DNA of 33,687 nucleotides from Aeromicrobium sp. (GTDB taxonomy: Bacteria; Actinomycetota; Actinomycetes; Propionibacteriales; Nocardioidaceae), in the NCBI GenBank assembly GCA_008017265.1, contig SSHC01000050.1:1-33687 (forward strand), in the 5' to 3' direction. Below the pieces are notes generated by a model, which was not told the DNA's origin, ran no database searches, and saw only the letters and a list, made by a program, of their open reading frames with translations. Position numbers and translations under genes: made by a program. Positions within the stretch are counted from its first letter, which is position 1. Each line of letters opens with the position of its first letter. Below, piece after piece: positions 17,848 through 26,226 of this stretch.

Positions 17848-18309
17848 TCAAGCAAAATCACCAGGTTCGATATTGTCTAGGAACTCGCGGAATTGCGCGA
17901 CTTCTTCGTCTTCCTCTTGAGTTTGTTCAAAGCCCGCAGTATCCAACACCCCTTCGTCGCACCACACCTCAACCTGCGCGCGCAAAGCGAGGGCAATCGC
18001 ATCGGATGGACGAGCATCAACAACGACGCCTGACTCAAAGTGCAACTCGGCAAAGAAAACGCCATCCTCAACACGCACGATCGAAACGTGATCCAGTGTC
18101 TCACCAACAGCGTCAAGCACCGAGATCATCAATTCGTGCGTCAGAGGCCGGACAGTCGGCGTGCCCTGATGCGCGAATGCAATCGCCGAAGCCTCGATCG
18201 CCCCCACCCAGATCGGCACGAGACGGTCCCCGTCCACATCCTTCAACAAAACGAGCGGCTGATTGGAGGGGGCCTCAACTCGAACACCCAGAATCTCCAT
18301 GAGTCGCAT
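17848..18309 (-). CDS. Bifunctional nuclease family protein (DUF151)
   Basis: The 153-residue protein matches the BFN/DUF151 family: MEILGVRVEAPSNQPLVLLKDVDGDRLVPIWVGAIEASAIAFAHQG at the start, then RPLTHELMISVLDAVG and DARPSDAIALALRAQVEVW. A plant member has been reported as a nuclease, but the biochemical role of bacterial copies is not settled. It is a constant companion of the MerR and GarA genes in actinobacteria (Rv1829 in M. tuberculosis). It starts 4 bases after the FtsR stop; a second ATG three codons in is possible. Confidence 0.85.
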   Translation of the reverse strand: MRLMEILGVRVEAPSNQPLVLLKDVDGDRLVPIWVGAIEASAIAFAHQGTPTVRPLTHELMISVLDAVGETLDHVSIVRVEDGVFFAELHFESGVVVDARPSDAIALALRAQVEVWCDEGVLDTAGFEQTQEEDEEVAQFREFLDNIEPGDFA

Positions 18310-18312
18310 GGT

Positions 18313-19026
18313 TCAGCCCCGCAAACCAGATCGCACAAGGACCGTATGAAGTCGAACCGACAACGCACCGAGTTCGGCGAATGCTTGAGCGCCCTCGGGG
18401 TTTTGCCTGGCCGCATGGGGAACGACTTGGTCAATCAGGCCGATTTCCCGATCCGCCGCGGTACGGAACCCACGCAAATGCCGTGGCTCGAGACCGAGAC
18501 GAGCCAATTCCCCTGCCAATGACGCCACAACGAGCGCATCTGCATCAAAGAACTTCTGCTGGGGACGCACCCGAATGAGCCCGAACTCTTCAAGTTGTGA
18601 AAGTAGGGCCTCATCGATGGCTGCCGCGTCAAGTAACTCATCACGCGTCATCCGAGTAGCGCCTGAACCCTCACGCATCGTCGCCTCGGATGGCAATCCA
18701 TCTTCGGCCAATGCCACCGTAGGCACTCGCAACGTGGCGCCTTGGTCGGTGTCTGGCACAACTCCGCGATCCATTTCGTCGAGAACCTGACGAATATGGC
18801 TCAGCGGCCAAAACCGTTCTTTTTGCATCCGCAAAACAAACCGCAGGCGCTCAACGTCGCCATACGTGAACTTTCGGTACCCCGACTGAGTACGCTCAGG
18901 CTCGATAAGGCCCTGTTCGTTGTAATAGCGAATCTGGCTCAACGAAACCTCAGGGAACTCTTCTTTGAGTTCGGCGAGCACTTGACCAATCCCCAGTCGA
19001 GCAGAACGTGGATCAACTGCGCTCAT
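18313..19026 (-). CDS. ftsR: MerR-family regulator FtsR (Rv1828 type)
   Basis: A 237-residue MerR protein: the DNA-binding domain is residues about 12-85 (LGIGQVLAELKEEFPEVSLSQIRYYNEQGLIEPERTQSGYRKFTYGDVERLRFVLRMQ) followed by a helix (QVLDEMDRG) and a larger C-terminal domain with no metal site. Its place directly after garA is that of Cg1631 (FtsR) in Corynebacterium glutamicum, which activates ftsZ, and of Rv1828. It is therefore expected to link cell division genes to its effector. Its start overlaps the garA stop as ATGA. Whether it controls ftsZ here cannot be judged from this window. Confidence 0.85.
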   Translation of the reverse strand: MSAVDPRSARLGIGQVLAELKEEFPEVSLSQIRYYNEQGLIEPERTQSGYRKFTYGDVERLRFVLRMQKERFWPLSHIRQVLDEMDRGVVPDTDQGATLRVPTVALAEDGLPSEATMREGSGATRMTRDELLDAAAIDEALLSQLEEFGLIRVRPQQKFFDADALVVASLAGELARLGLEPRHLRGFRTAADREIGLIDQVVPHAARQNPEGAQAFAELGALSVRLHTVLVRSGLRG

Positions 19027-19454
19027 GTGGCCGATCCCGAGCCCTGTTGAACCGAGCCGGCGAAGTAAACCAAGCGATACTTTCCGAAACGCACCTCGTC
19101 GCCCCCGGTCAGTAAGACGTCGGTATCAATTCGATCGCGATTGACGTAGGTGCCGTTCAAACTGCCCAAGTCAGTCACCCGGTAACCATCTGCTGACCGA
19201 GTGAAGGTGGCGTGGCGTCGCGACACCGAAATGTCATCGAGAAAGATATCGCTCGAGGGATGACGACCGACTGAAACGGAGTCTTGATCAAGCAGGAACC
19301 GCGCCCCGGCCTCGGGCCCACGTTGAACCAGCAGCATGGCGCTACCGACGTTCAAATGCTCAATAACTGACAGATCGGTGCTCGACAACTCTTCAGTATC
19401 AGCGTCAATCGCTGGAATGAAGTTGGTCTCTTCCGATTGGTCCGAGGTCGACAT
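19023..19454 (-). CDS. garA: FHA-domain protein GarA/OdhI
   Basis: The C-terminal FHA domain (about residues 40-130) has the phosphothreonine-binding residues GRHPSSDI, SRRHA and LNGTYVN. In relatives, GarA inhibits 2-oxoglutarate dehydrogenase and NAD-dependent glutamate dehydrogenase until Ser/Thr kinases phosphorylate its ETTS motif, which then folds back onto the FHA domain. That motif is absent here: the N-terminus reads SEETNFIPAID, with one threonine (Thr10) and no adjacent second Thr or SVF. I chose ATG 19454, nine bases after GAGGAG; TTG 19463 is an alternative. It starts the garA-ftsR-bfn run. Confidence 0.88.
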   Translation of the reverse strand: MSTSDQSEETNFIPAIDADTEELSSTDLSVIEHLNVGSAMLLVQRGPEAGARFLLDQDSVSVGRHPSSDIFLDDISVSRRHATFTRSADGYRVTDLGSLNGTYVNRDRIDTDVLLTGGDEVRFGKYRLVYFAGSVQQGSGSAT

Positions 19455-19480
19455 CGCGAACAACTCCTCAGGTTTAAAGT

Positions 19481-19495
19481 TCGGGTTTACCTTGA
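19481..19495 (-). promoter_or_regulatory. MerR-type box upstream of garA
   Basis: On the minus strand TCAAGG-TAA-ACCCGA resembles the two boxes before resR (TCAAGT-N3-ACYTGA), with a TTGACT -35-like sequence immediately upstream. It is 26 bases before the garA start. Confidence 0.3.
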
Positions 19496-19575
19496 GTCAA
19501 ACCTAGCACCGGTCGCACAAGTCGCGCACCGAGTTATGCCGACTTAGCTCATCATGACCAGCCGACTAGTTGGCC

Positions 19576-19953
19576 TCAGCTCTGGACGATCTTGGCGTAC
19601 GCCGCAGAATCAAGCAAACCGTCGGTTGCGCTTTCGCCAGCGAGTCGGATTTTCACAATCCAGCCCTCACCATATGGATCTGAATTGATGACTTCGGGCG
19701 CACCGTCAAGGGAATCGTTCACCGCAATGACCGAACCGTCGACCGGACAGAAGATATCCGAGACTGATTTTGTGGATTCGAGTTCGCCAATCACGCTTCC
19801 CGCTGAAACGTCGTCACCCACAGCAGGCAAGTCAACATAAACGATGTCACCCAACTGCTCTTGCGCGAAGTCGGTGATTCCGACGACGGCGATATCGTCT
19901 TCAACGCGAATCCATTCGTGTTCTTCGCTGTACATCAGGTCTTCAGGAATCAC
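19576..19953 (-). CDS. gcvH: Glycine cleavage system H protein
   Basis: The 125-residue H protein carries the lipoyl group that shuttles the aminomethyl intermediate between P and T proteins. The lipoylated lysine is Lys62 in GELESTKSVSDIFCPVDG, and the DLMYSEEHEWIRVEDDIAVVGITDFAQEQLGDIVYVDLP front half is typical. It starts with GTG 19953, preceded by AGGAG five bases upstream. It lies about 27 bases after a DUF881 gene and 112 bases before garA, as in the mycobacterial order. Confidence 0.95.
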   Translation of the reverse strand: MIPEDLMYSEEHEWIRVEDDIAVVGITDFAQEQLGDIVYVDLPAVGDDVSAGSVIGELESTKSVSDIFCPVDGSVIAVNDSLDGAPEVINSDPYGEGWIVKIRLAGESATDGLLDSAAYAKIVQS

Positions 19954-19980
19954 TGCTTCTCCTAGGTGTCTTGAGTGTCG

Positions 19981-20844
19981 TCACTTCGCAGGACGAGCGT
20001 ACTGGCCTTCGAGTTCGTCCGCCAATGCGGTTATGGAAATCGATTCTCGCTTGTTGACCTCAACTGTGCCACCTCGAGCGCTGACTCTGTCGGCCAACCC
20101 GCCGCGAAAAGTGACGGCCTTTTGAAGCGTGTGTGGGTCGCCAATGACTTCGATAACGTAAGGCGGTTGCAAGATTCGGCCCGCAACTCGAACGCCTTCG
20201 TCATCGTCGGCGAACCAGGTATGCGCAACAACACGCGCAACACCGTTAATGACTATCGCTTCTGCGCCGGCATCACGCATCTCCTGCACAGCGTCCAACA
20301 AGACGGATGCCGTGATCGCTTGCGCTGGTGCCGTAATGGTGATTTGTACGCCTGGCCCGACGGCCCCGGCCGAACCCGCGAGAATCGCGAGCGCATCCGC
20401 ACGCTGTCGGGCGGCCTTTTCTGCTTTCGCGGTATTTGATGTGTCTGCTTTCAACTCGTCACGAGTGGCTGAAAGTTCCTCGATCTGTTCGGCAAGACGC
20501 TGATTGGACGCATCAATCGACTTCAACATTTCTGCGAGCTCGGCACCACGTAGCGTATCGAAGTCTTGCGAACTGTCGTCTTGGCTCACTTGAACCGTGA
20601 TGGCAAAGGCCAACACGCCAACCAAGAGCCCCGCGATCACCGAAAGCGTTCTCTTATCGAGCTCGCGTCGCGGGCGCTTCGCACCGACCGAGGGTTCCAC
20701 GTCGTTTGCTCCTGCTTGCGGATCTTCGGCGCTAACAGGTGATCCATCTGACTCATCGCCTTGCGGCTCGCCAGATGTGATCACCACCTTTGTCATTTCG
20801 ACGTCCGTCGTATCCGGCGTCTCTTGGGAGTTTTCCTCAGGCAT
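19981..20844 (-). CDS. DUF881 envelope protein (second copy)
   Basis: The 287-residue protein has an acidic N-terminus, one membrane helix (about residues 65-87, TLSVIAGLLVGVLAFAITVQV), a coiled coil (AEMLKSIDASNQRLAEQIEELSATRDELKADTSNTAKAEKAARQRADALAI), then the conserved DUF881 domain with GPGVQITI and DAVQEMRDAGAEAIVINGVRV-like motifs. The family resembles B. subtilis YlxW/YlxX proteins and is thought to act at the cell envelope; no function is proven. I chose ATG 20844 with GGAGGT six bases upstream; it overlaps the sbp stop by 8 bases. Confidence 0.8.
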   Translation of the reverse strand: MPEENSQETPDTTDVEMTKVVITSGEPQGDESDGSPVSAEDPQAGANDVEPSVGAKRPRRELDKRTLSVIAGLLVGVLAFAITVQVSQDDSSQDFDTLRGAELAEMLKSIDASNQRLAEQIEELSATRDELKADTSNTAKAEKAARQRADALAILAGSAGAVGPGVQITITAPAQAITASVLLDAVQEMRDAGAEAIVINGVARVVAHTWFADDDEGVRVAGRILQPPYVIEVIGDPHTLQKAVTFRGGLADRVSARGGTVEVNKRESISITALADELEGQYARPAK

Positions 20845-21169
20845 GCAAATACCTCCGTCGGATCGCAGCTGCGTTAGCGAAGATTCGAATACCCAAGACA
20901 ACAATGACGCCTGTCGACAACTGCGCACCGACACCTAACTGGTCACCTAGGTAGACCATGAATGCTGCTATGAGAACGTTCGAGAGAAATGAGATCACAA
21001 AGACGCGATCATCGAATCGTTCCTCGCTCAGAGCCCGCAGTGCGCCCACCACTGCGTCAAGAGCAGCGATGATGGCAATAGGAACGTACGGCTGCAGGCC
21101 CAAAGGGATTGCCGGTTGGAATACGAGTCCGAGAACAATTCCGACAACCAAACCAACGATGGGGATCAT
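20837..21169 (-). CDS. sbp: Small basic protein (DUF1290, Sbp)
   Basis: This 110-residue membrane protein has three to four helices (VGLVVGIVLGLVF, YVPIAIIAALDAVVGALRAL, FVISFLSNVLIAAFMVYLGDQLGV, TGVIVVLGIRIFANAAAIRRR) and the typical motif PYVPIAIIAALDAVVGALRA. It is the Sbp/DUF1290 family found between two DUF881 genes in actinobacteria and, as sbp, near ftsZ in Bacillus. Its role is unknown. It overlaps both neighbours (ATGA at the front). Confidence 0.85.
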   Translation of the reverse strand: MIPIVGLVVGIVLGLVFQPAIPLGLQPYVPIAIIAALDAVVGALRALSEERFDDRVFVISFLSNVLIAAFMVYLGDQLGVGAQLSTGVIVVLGIRIFANAAAIRRRYLHA

Positions 21170-21993
21170 GACCCACCTCTCTTTTGCGGACTAGCGTGCC
21201 TAATTTTGAGTCTCTTTGCCGGAGCCGCTGGCAATTGAACGTTGTCTCGGCGTTCGATCGTCCATCGGATCCCTGACATCTGGGAACGATTCTCCAAGTA
21301 TCGCCCTGATGGGCTAACCCGAAACTGCCGTTCGAGCGACGATTGCGATCCAATCGCCTGAATAACTATAGGTTCGGGGATCGAGTTGAAGTTCACGGTG
21401 ATGCCCTCGCCTGCCGCGCGGATTGCTGAGGTTGCGGTGAGTCGATTTCCACCCACATCGATCGCTTCGGCACCAGACATCCATAAGCCATTCACCACCA
21501 ACTGCACATCAAGGTCGGAGATGACGCCATCGCCGGAATTACCGGGCGCCGATCGCAACTCGATCACGATTCCGTCGCCATCAACGGCTACTGCCCCTGC
21601 ATTCAGTTCATCACGCGCGGTTGCTCGCGTCGGGGTTACTGCCCCGTTCGACAGTGACTGGACCTCGACTTGCAATGCCTCCAACCGAGTTTGGCGCGAG
21701 TCCAAAATTTCTCGGCGAGCTTGAATGTTGTCGATGAGCGCTTGTCGTTCGAGCTCGGTCGCGGGCCGGTCATTGCGCGACTGCACAGTGACAACCGTGA
21801 TGGAAAACCCCAAAAGGAGTATGGCCAGGAACGTGAAGGTTCGAGATGCTGGCGAGGGCTCGCTCTCTCGATCGACGTCGTAATACGCGTTGTCCATGGC
21901 TGAGTCAGCCAATTGTTCAAGTAACGATTCTGCTTCACGCCCGGGACCGGCATACACGGCCGATGCCCTCGGCTTCTGGGGCGGTTGCGTCAT
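21166..21993 (-). CDS. DUF881 envelope protein (first copy)
   Basis: The 275-residue protein has a cytoplasmic tail of about 50 residues, one membrane helix (TFTFLAILLLGFSITVVTV), a coiled-coil stretch (ELERQALIDNIQARREILDSRQTRLEALQVEVQSL), then the DUF881 domain with GDGIVIELRSAPG, DLDVQLVVNGLWMSGAEAIDVGGNRL and ITVNFNSIPEPIVIQAIGSQSSLERQF. It is a paralogue of the second copy, and the pair encloses sbp. Overlaps of the ATGA type join it to pgsA upstream and sbp downstream, so all four genes are translationally coupled. Confidence 0.8.
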   Translation of the reverse strand: MTQPPQKPRASAVYAGPGREAESLLEQLADSAMDNAYYDVDRESEPSPASRTFTFLAILLLGFSITVVTVQSRNDRPATELERQALIDNIQARREILDSRQTRLEALQVEVQSLSNGAVTPTRATARDELNAGAVAVDGDGIVIELRSAPGNSGDGVISDLDVQLVVNGLWMSGAEAIDVGGNRLTATSAIRAAGEGITVNFNSIPEPIVIQAIGSQSSLERQFRVSPSGRYLENRSQMSGIRWTIERRDNVQLPAAPAKRLKIRHASPQKRGGS

Positions 21994-22799
21994 GAACGAC
22001 CAACCTTAGGCATCGTCTTGACCACGTGGCGAAGTTGCAGGAAGTAGAGGATGCCGGCCCACCAATACAGGGCAACGCCCCACACCGTGAATGCCCAGCC
22101 GAACACGCGGGCCAGGTTCGCCACCGCCGTGTACCCATCGCCAAGCAACAGCAGCGGGAACGCGTACAGCAGAACAGCCGTGGCGGCTTTACCCAAGAAA
22201 TGAACCGGCAGCGAACTGAAACCGCGGGTACGCAATATTGGCACGAGCGCCACCACGATCACATCGCGGGAGACGAGCAAGACGGCAAGCCACCACGGAA
22301 TCACGTCACGGAGAGTCAAACCGATGACCGCAGCCAGAATGAATAGCCGATCAGCAATGGGGTCGAGCAACGCGCCTAATGCGGTTACCTGCCCCGTGCT
22401 ACGAGCGATCTTTCCGTCAAGGTAGTCAGTAATCCCCGAAACGATGAGTACGACAATCGCTAGTTCGTCGTGCTGTGGACCCAGCACGAGCCACAAGAAG
22501 AGAGGGACCATTCCTATGCGAGCGAAACTCAGCATATTGGGCACGGTCAGTACCGTACTGCGCTTGCCGTGTCGTGGCGTGGGTGCGTGGCGTGCCCGCT
22601 CGCGCTCTTTGCGCGGTTGATCTGGCATCCGACTGGGGGTCGCTGACTGACGCGTACTCGTGGACGCGCCGAGTTCGTCTAGTGCCGCGTTTGCGTCTAC
22701 CTGAGTTGTGGGCTCGGCAAGGTCGCTTGGCAAACGCGGGTCACGCCTACGCCTGCTGCCTACTTTTTTGTCCGGTTCCACACCGATGATCTTAGCCAA
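21990..22799 (-). CDS. pgsA: CDP-alcohol phosphatidyltransferase (PgsA2-like)
   Basis: The signature DG(x2)AR(x8)G(x3)D(x3)D is present as DGKIARSTGQVTALGALLDPIADR. Four to six helices follow, and the family joins a CDP-diacylglycerol-derived phosphatidyl group to an alcohol such as glycerol 3-phosphate. The neighbour order equals Rv1822 (pgsA2). Unusual is a polar basic N-terminus of about 85 residues (many Arg, Ser, Thr), with no counterpart in short PgsA proteins. The start is also unclear: the frame opens with TTG 22799, with no strong ribosome site, and a GTG at 22781 or methionines at about residues 59 and 91 could be used instead. Confidence 0.85.
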   Translation of the reverse strand: MAKIIGVEPDKKVGSRRRRDPRLPSDLAEPTTQVDANAALDELGASTSTRQSATPSRMPDQPRKERERARHAPTPRHGKRSTVLTVPNMLSFARIGMVPLFLWLVLGPQHDELAIVVLIVSGITDYLDGKIARSTGQVTALGALLDPIADRLFILAAVIGLTLRDVIPWWLAVLLVSRDVIVVALVPILRTRGFSSLPVHFLGKAATAVLLYAFPLLLLGDGYTAVANLARVFGWAFTVWGVALYWWAGILYFLQLRHVVKTMPKVGRS

Positions 22800-22878
22800 C
22801 GTGCCGCAACATTCAGGGTGTCTCTTGATTCTGTTTCAAAAACTGACAGACTGGGACGTAGACACAACACAATAATCC

Positions 22879-22898
22879 GGGATTTCTTACCAAATCCC
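22879..22898 (+). promoter_or_regulatory. Hairpin in the sodA 5' region
   Basis: A perfect 7-bp inverted repeat (GGGATTT, six-base loop, AAATCCC) lies 12 bases before the sodA ribosome site, just after an AATAAT element at 22871 that could be a -10. It may be an operator at the transcription start or a stability hairpin. No sigma-factor or regulator assignment can be made. Confidence 0.3.
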
Positions 22899-22918
22899 AC
22901 CAACGCATTGGAGGAAGC

Positions 22919-23536
22919 GTGGCTGACTACACACTGCCAGATCTGCCCTATGACTACGGCGCACTCGATCCGCACATTTCGGGCAAGATCATGGAGCTTC
23001 ACCACAGCAAACATCATCAGGCTTATGTTGCCGGCGTCAATCTCGCGTTGGAGAAGCTTGAAGAAGCACGCGCCACCGAAAACTTCGGCACGATCAACAT
23101 GCTGGAAAAGAACCTCGCGTTCAACCTCGGCGGGCACATCAATCACTCGATCTTCTGGAAGAACCTCTCTCCAGAAGGTGGAGACAAGCCGACCGGCGAA
23201 CTGGCGGCTGCTATCGACGAAGCATTCGGCTCGTTTGACTTGTTCCGCGCTCAGTTCGAAGCGACTGCCTTGGGCATTCAGGGCTCGGGTTGGGCCATTC
23301 TTGCTTGGGACACCTTGGGACAGAAGCTTCTCACGGTTCAGTTGTATGACCAACAAGCCAATATTCCAGCAACGCTTATCCCCATCCTCCAGTTGGATAT
23401 GTGGGAGCACGCGTTCTACCTCGACTACCTCAACGTCAAGGGCGATTACGCAAAGGCATTCTGGAACATCGCAAACTGGGCCGACGCGCAATTGCGTTTC
23501 GCAGCGGCTACCGCTGGTGGTCAGATCATTTTCTGA
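22919..23536 (+). CDS. sodA: Superoxide dismutase, Fe/Mn family
   Basis: The 205-residue enzyme converts superoxide to hydrogen peroxide and oxygen. Metal ligands are His28 ([12 protein letters not shown]), His76 ([10 protein letters not shown]), Asp160 and His164 ([13 protein letters not shown]). At Gln145 ([11 protein letters not shown]) it has glutamine where the iron enzyme of M. tuberculosis has histidine, which favours manganese as cofactor, although cambialistic use cannot be excluded. No signal peptide is present. The start is GTG 22919, with GGAGGA four bases upstream. A strong terminator follows 22 bases after the stop. Confidence 0.95.
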   Translation: MADYTLPDLPYDYGALDPHISGKIMELHHSKHHQAYVAGVNLALEKLEEARATENFGTINMLEKNLAFNLGGHINHSIFWKNLSPEGGDKPTGELAAAIDEAFGSFDLFRAQFEATALGIQGSGWAILAWDTLGQKLLTVQLYDQQANIPATLIPILQLDMWEHAFYLDYLNVKGDYAKAFWNIANWADAQLRFAAATAGGQIIF

Positions 23537-23557
23537 GCGAACACGCTAGAACAACGC

Positions 23558-23602
23558 ACGAGTGGTGGCGGCCCGATTCGGGCCGCCACCACTCGTCTTT
23601 TT
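23558..23602 (+). terminator. Strong intrinsic terminator of sodA
   Basis: Arms of 18 bases (23558-23575 and 23579-23596) pair perfectly around the loop ATT, and the stem is followed by CTTTTT. Together these form a very stable Rho-independent terminator. It also separates sodA from the converging ctaG gene. Confidence 0.95.
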
Positions 23603-23671
23603 AACCCCACACGGTCCTCAGAGTGACTGAGGCAAACTGCGGTCACACAATCACTTCACGATCAGGCGTGA

Positions 23672-25633
23672 TCAGGAGCGCGGCTGGGAATTGTTCTTTT
23701 TACTCAGCGCTTTCAAATACTCGTTGTACTTCTCAAGATCTGCGTCGTTATCTCGGTCAGCGGCACGGTCTTTCCTTCGCGCCTCTCGCATATCTGATTT
23801 CACCCATTGAGCAAAAATCGCCAACACGACAATGAGCATGGGGATTTCTCCCATTGCCCACGAGACACTCGCTCCAAAGTGCTGATCGGCCAAGAAATCG
23901 CGTGCGTATGGCCGCTCTAGCAACGTGAAATAGTCCTCCCCCACAATCAGGAACGAAGACATGAGCGCGACCGAAAAGAATGCGTGAAAAGGCAACGCAA
24001 CCATTAACACGAGCATGCGCATGATTGGCGGCAACTGCCGTGGCGACGGATCAACGCCCACGACAACGTAATAGAACAAGAAGCCCGACAACAAGAAATG
24101 GAACTCCATGAAAGCGTGCCCGATGTGGTTCATCATCAGGAATGTGAAGATGTCCGTGAAATAGACCGCGAACAAGCTACCGATGAAGATCGACCCCGCG
24201 ACCGCCGGATGTGTATAGAACTTAGAGACTCCCGAATGCAGAAAATCGTTGAGCAACTTTCTCGGGGAGATTTCACCTGGCACGCGTGGCCCCGGCAAGG
24301 TGCGCAAAGCAAGTGTCATGGGGGCACCCAGTACCAAGAAGATGGGAGCAATCATTGCCAACATCATGTGGGAAATCATGTGCAAGGAGAACATCACCGA
24401 GGAATAGGCGCCCAGTCCCCCGAAGGTGGCCCACGCGATGATGAGAAGGCCAAAGAACCAAGACAACGTGCGTCCCCATGACCAAGCATCGCCACGTTTG
24501 CGTAGTTTCACAACTCCATATCCGTAGAGAACAGAGCCGAGCCCGACAACTAACATTCCGAAGCCGTTCGGTTCCCAGCCCCACAAGACACGCGCCCAGG
24601 TGGGTTCTGGCGGCATCGGGCCGCTCAAGAGAACTTCGGCTTGACCTACGTAAACTTCATCTCCCCCTGGTAGCGGCGTACGCGAAAGTACGGCCGCGAT
24701 TGCAACCGTAGAAACCATCACAAACACCTCAAGGAGTGCGATCTTGACGAACCCCTGGCCATTATTGACGAGGCGTTTGCGCTGGGCGTAGCCGAAGAGT
24801 CCGAGCACAATGAGCGCACTCGCTTTGAGCGACAGCATGAAGCCGTACTGGCTAAAGAGATAGTCGAACTGGGTGATTCGCACCAAACCACTCACGACAC
24901 CCGAAATCGCGATGATGACGAAACACCAGGTCGCCAGTGCCGAGTATCGGACCAGACCCGCGTCGAGTCGTTTACTCCCACGAAGCCCAACCCACGTCAA
25001 ACCGATAAGACCACCAACCCACATGATCGTCGCCACGAGGTGGAGGAGCAAACTCGAGATCGCCAACATGTGCGGACCAGATGAGGCCGAATGGCCGGTG
25101 AGAGCAACCGGGGCAATCGCTCCTATCGCCAAACCAAAGCTGATGGCAGCGTGGATCGGGTTAAGACTCCAACTCGTCCACATCGCCACGACGAGTACGA
25201 GCCCGATTTGAATAGCAAGGGCTTTGCCTTGGGAGAATTCAACAAGGAAGTACCAGACTTGAGCCGGCGAAACGTTCCACATGGGCAGACCGTTGATATC
25301 GGCTACGGTGGCCAGCAAAATGATGATCGAGCAGACTAGCCACACCCAGGCGAATCGCGAGGCGAGCCGGACTGCTTGCACCGAAAGCCCTTCGAGTTTG
25401 CCCGAATTTGGCAGCAGGAAAACGGCAACCATCAGGAAGCCAACCGTTGCCATGGCACACAATTGAGCAATCACATCGAATACGGGCAGGCCCCGAGTTA
25501 CGAAGGGGCCCGGATTCGGTAGTCCTGGCAAGGGGGTTTGGATATCACCCAAGATGACCCATGAGAGAGCAAGCGTAACGAAGACAGCCCACGCGATTGC
25601 GGCCGCCGCTATTTGGCTAGAACGCGACATCAT
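23672..25633 (-). CDS. ctaG: CopD-CtaG fusion: copper transport / cytochrome c oxidase assembly protein
   Basis: The 653-residue membrane protein has two parts. Residues about 1-330 carry eight helices of CopD-type copper import protein (HMLAISSLLLHLVATIMWVGGLIGLTWVG). Residues about 340-610 are the Caa3-type CtaG domain, with SVMFSLHMISHMMLAMIAPIFLVLGAPMTLALR and the HIGHAFMEFHFLLSGFLFYY motif. The C-terminal tail is charged and cytoplasmic. Copper brought in by CopD may be passed to CtaG for CuB insertion into oxidase. Its start overlaps the copC stop (ATGA), so the two are translationally coupled, consistent with copper trafficking. Confidence 0.9.
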   Translation of the reverse strand: MMSRSSQIAAAAIAWAVFVTLALSWVILGDIQTPLPGLPNPGPFVTRGLPVFDVIAQLCAMATVGFLMVAVFLLPNSGKLEGLSVQAVRLASRFAWVWLVCSIIILLATVADINGLPMWNVSPAQVWYFLVEFSQGKALAIQIGLVLVVAMWTSWSLNPIHAAISFGLAIGAIAPVALTGHSASSGPHMLAISSLLLHLVATIMWVGGLIGLTWVGLRGSKRLDAGLVRYSALATWCFVIIAISGVVSGLVRITQFDYLFSQYGFMLSLKASALIVLGLFGYAQRKRLVNNGQGFVKIALLEVFVMVSTVAIAAVLSRTPLPGGDEVYVGQAEVLLSGPMPPEPTWARVLWGWEPNGFGMLVVGLGSVLYGYGVVKLRKRGDAWSWGRTLSWFFGLLIIAWATFGGLGAYSSVMFSLHMISHMMLAMIAPIFLVLGAPMTLALRTLPGPRVPGEISPRKLLNDFLHSGVSKFYTHPAVAGSIFIGSLFAVYFTDIFTFLMMNHIGHAFMEFHFLLSGFLFYYVVVGVDPSPRQLPPIMRMLVLMVALPFHAFFSVALMSSFLIVGEDYFTLLERPYARDFLADQHFGASVSWAMGEIPMLIVVLAIFAQWVKSDMREARRKDRAADRDNDADLEKYNEYLKALSKKNNSQPRS

Positions 25634-26226
25634 GAATCAGCGTCATCGTTTCCTGTCGCGAACTTCGAGCGCATTAATGCTGCACTGACGATGGCTACAA
25701 TCAGAATAAGCGAACCCCACACCCACGGGGACTTCAGGAACGAGGCGAATCCGCCCGGAGCGCCTGCTTCGTCGTCAGAATCACTTGGTGTCTCGGTTGC
25801 GGGAGCCGTTGCCGAAACAATGGGAGAAGGTGTTGCGTTCGTGGAAGATTCGGGAGAATCGACCGTAAAAGTGGTGGTTCCCTTAATTGGATGGCCATCT
25901 GCCGAGACCACACGATAGGCGACTACGTAATCCCCTGGCAGAATCTTGGCGCCGGATTTCGCGGTCACAACTAGTTTTTCTTCAGCCAGAGCGTACGACC
26001 ACGATTCGTCTAGCTCACCATCGCGAGTAACGCTCGCGAAGCCTGGTTCTTTCAGTACTTCACTGAAACTCAACACAACCTCAGTAGGCCCTGGCGAGAC
26101 ATGGGAGCCGTCAGCGGGTTCAACACCGGTTAGGCCAGCGTGCGCGAAAGCGCCCGGCGCAATCGCCACAGCAGTCAGCAAGGACGCAAACAACAGAATC
26201 ATGAGGCGCGTAATTCGCTTGATCAC
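25630..26226 (-). CDS. copC: Copper-binding CopC-domain protein
   Basis: The signal peptide runs to AFA, giving a mature protein that begins HAGL, so the N-terminal amine and His1 of the copper(II) site are available. The CopC beta-barrel follows, with FSEVLKEPGFASV, and SADGHPIKGTTTF, the second histidine of the site. A flexible linker rich in Ser/Thr/Pro and a C-terminal helix (WVWGSLILIVAIVSAALM) anchor it to the membrane with the domain outside. I chose GTG 26226 because GGGAG lies five bases upstream; ATG 26238 would include it. The gene is coupled to ctaG downstream. Confidence 0.88.
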   Translation of the reverse strand: MIKRITRLMILLFASLLTAVAIAPGAFAHAGLTGVEPADGSHVSPGPTEVVLSFSEVLKEPGFASVTRDGELDESWSYALAEEKLVVTAKSGAKILPGDYVVAYRVVSADGHPIKGTTTFTVDSPESSTNATPSPIVSATAPATETPSDSDDEAGAPGGFASFLKSPWVWGSLILIVAIVSAALMRSKFATGNDDADS

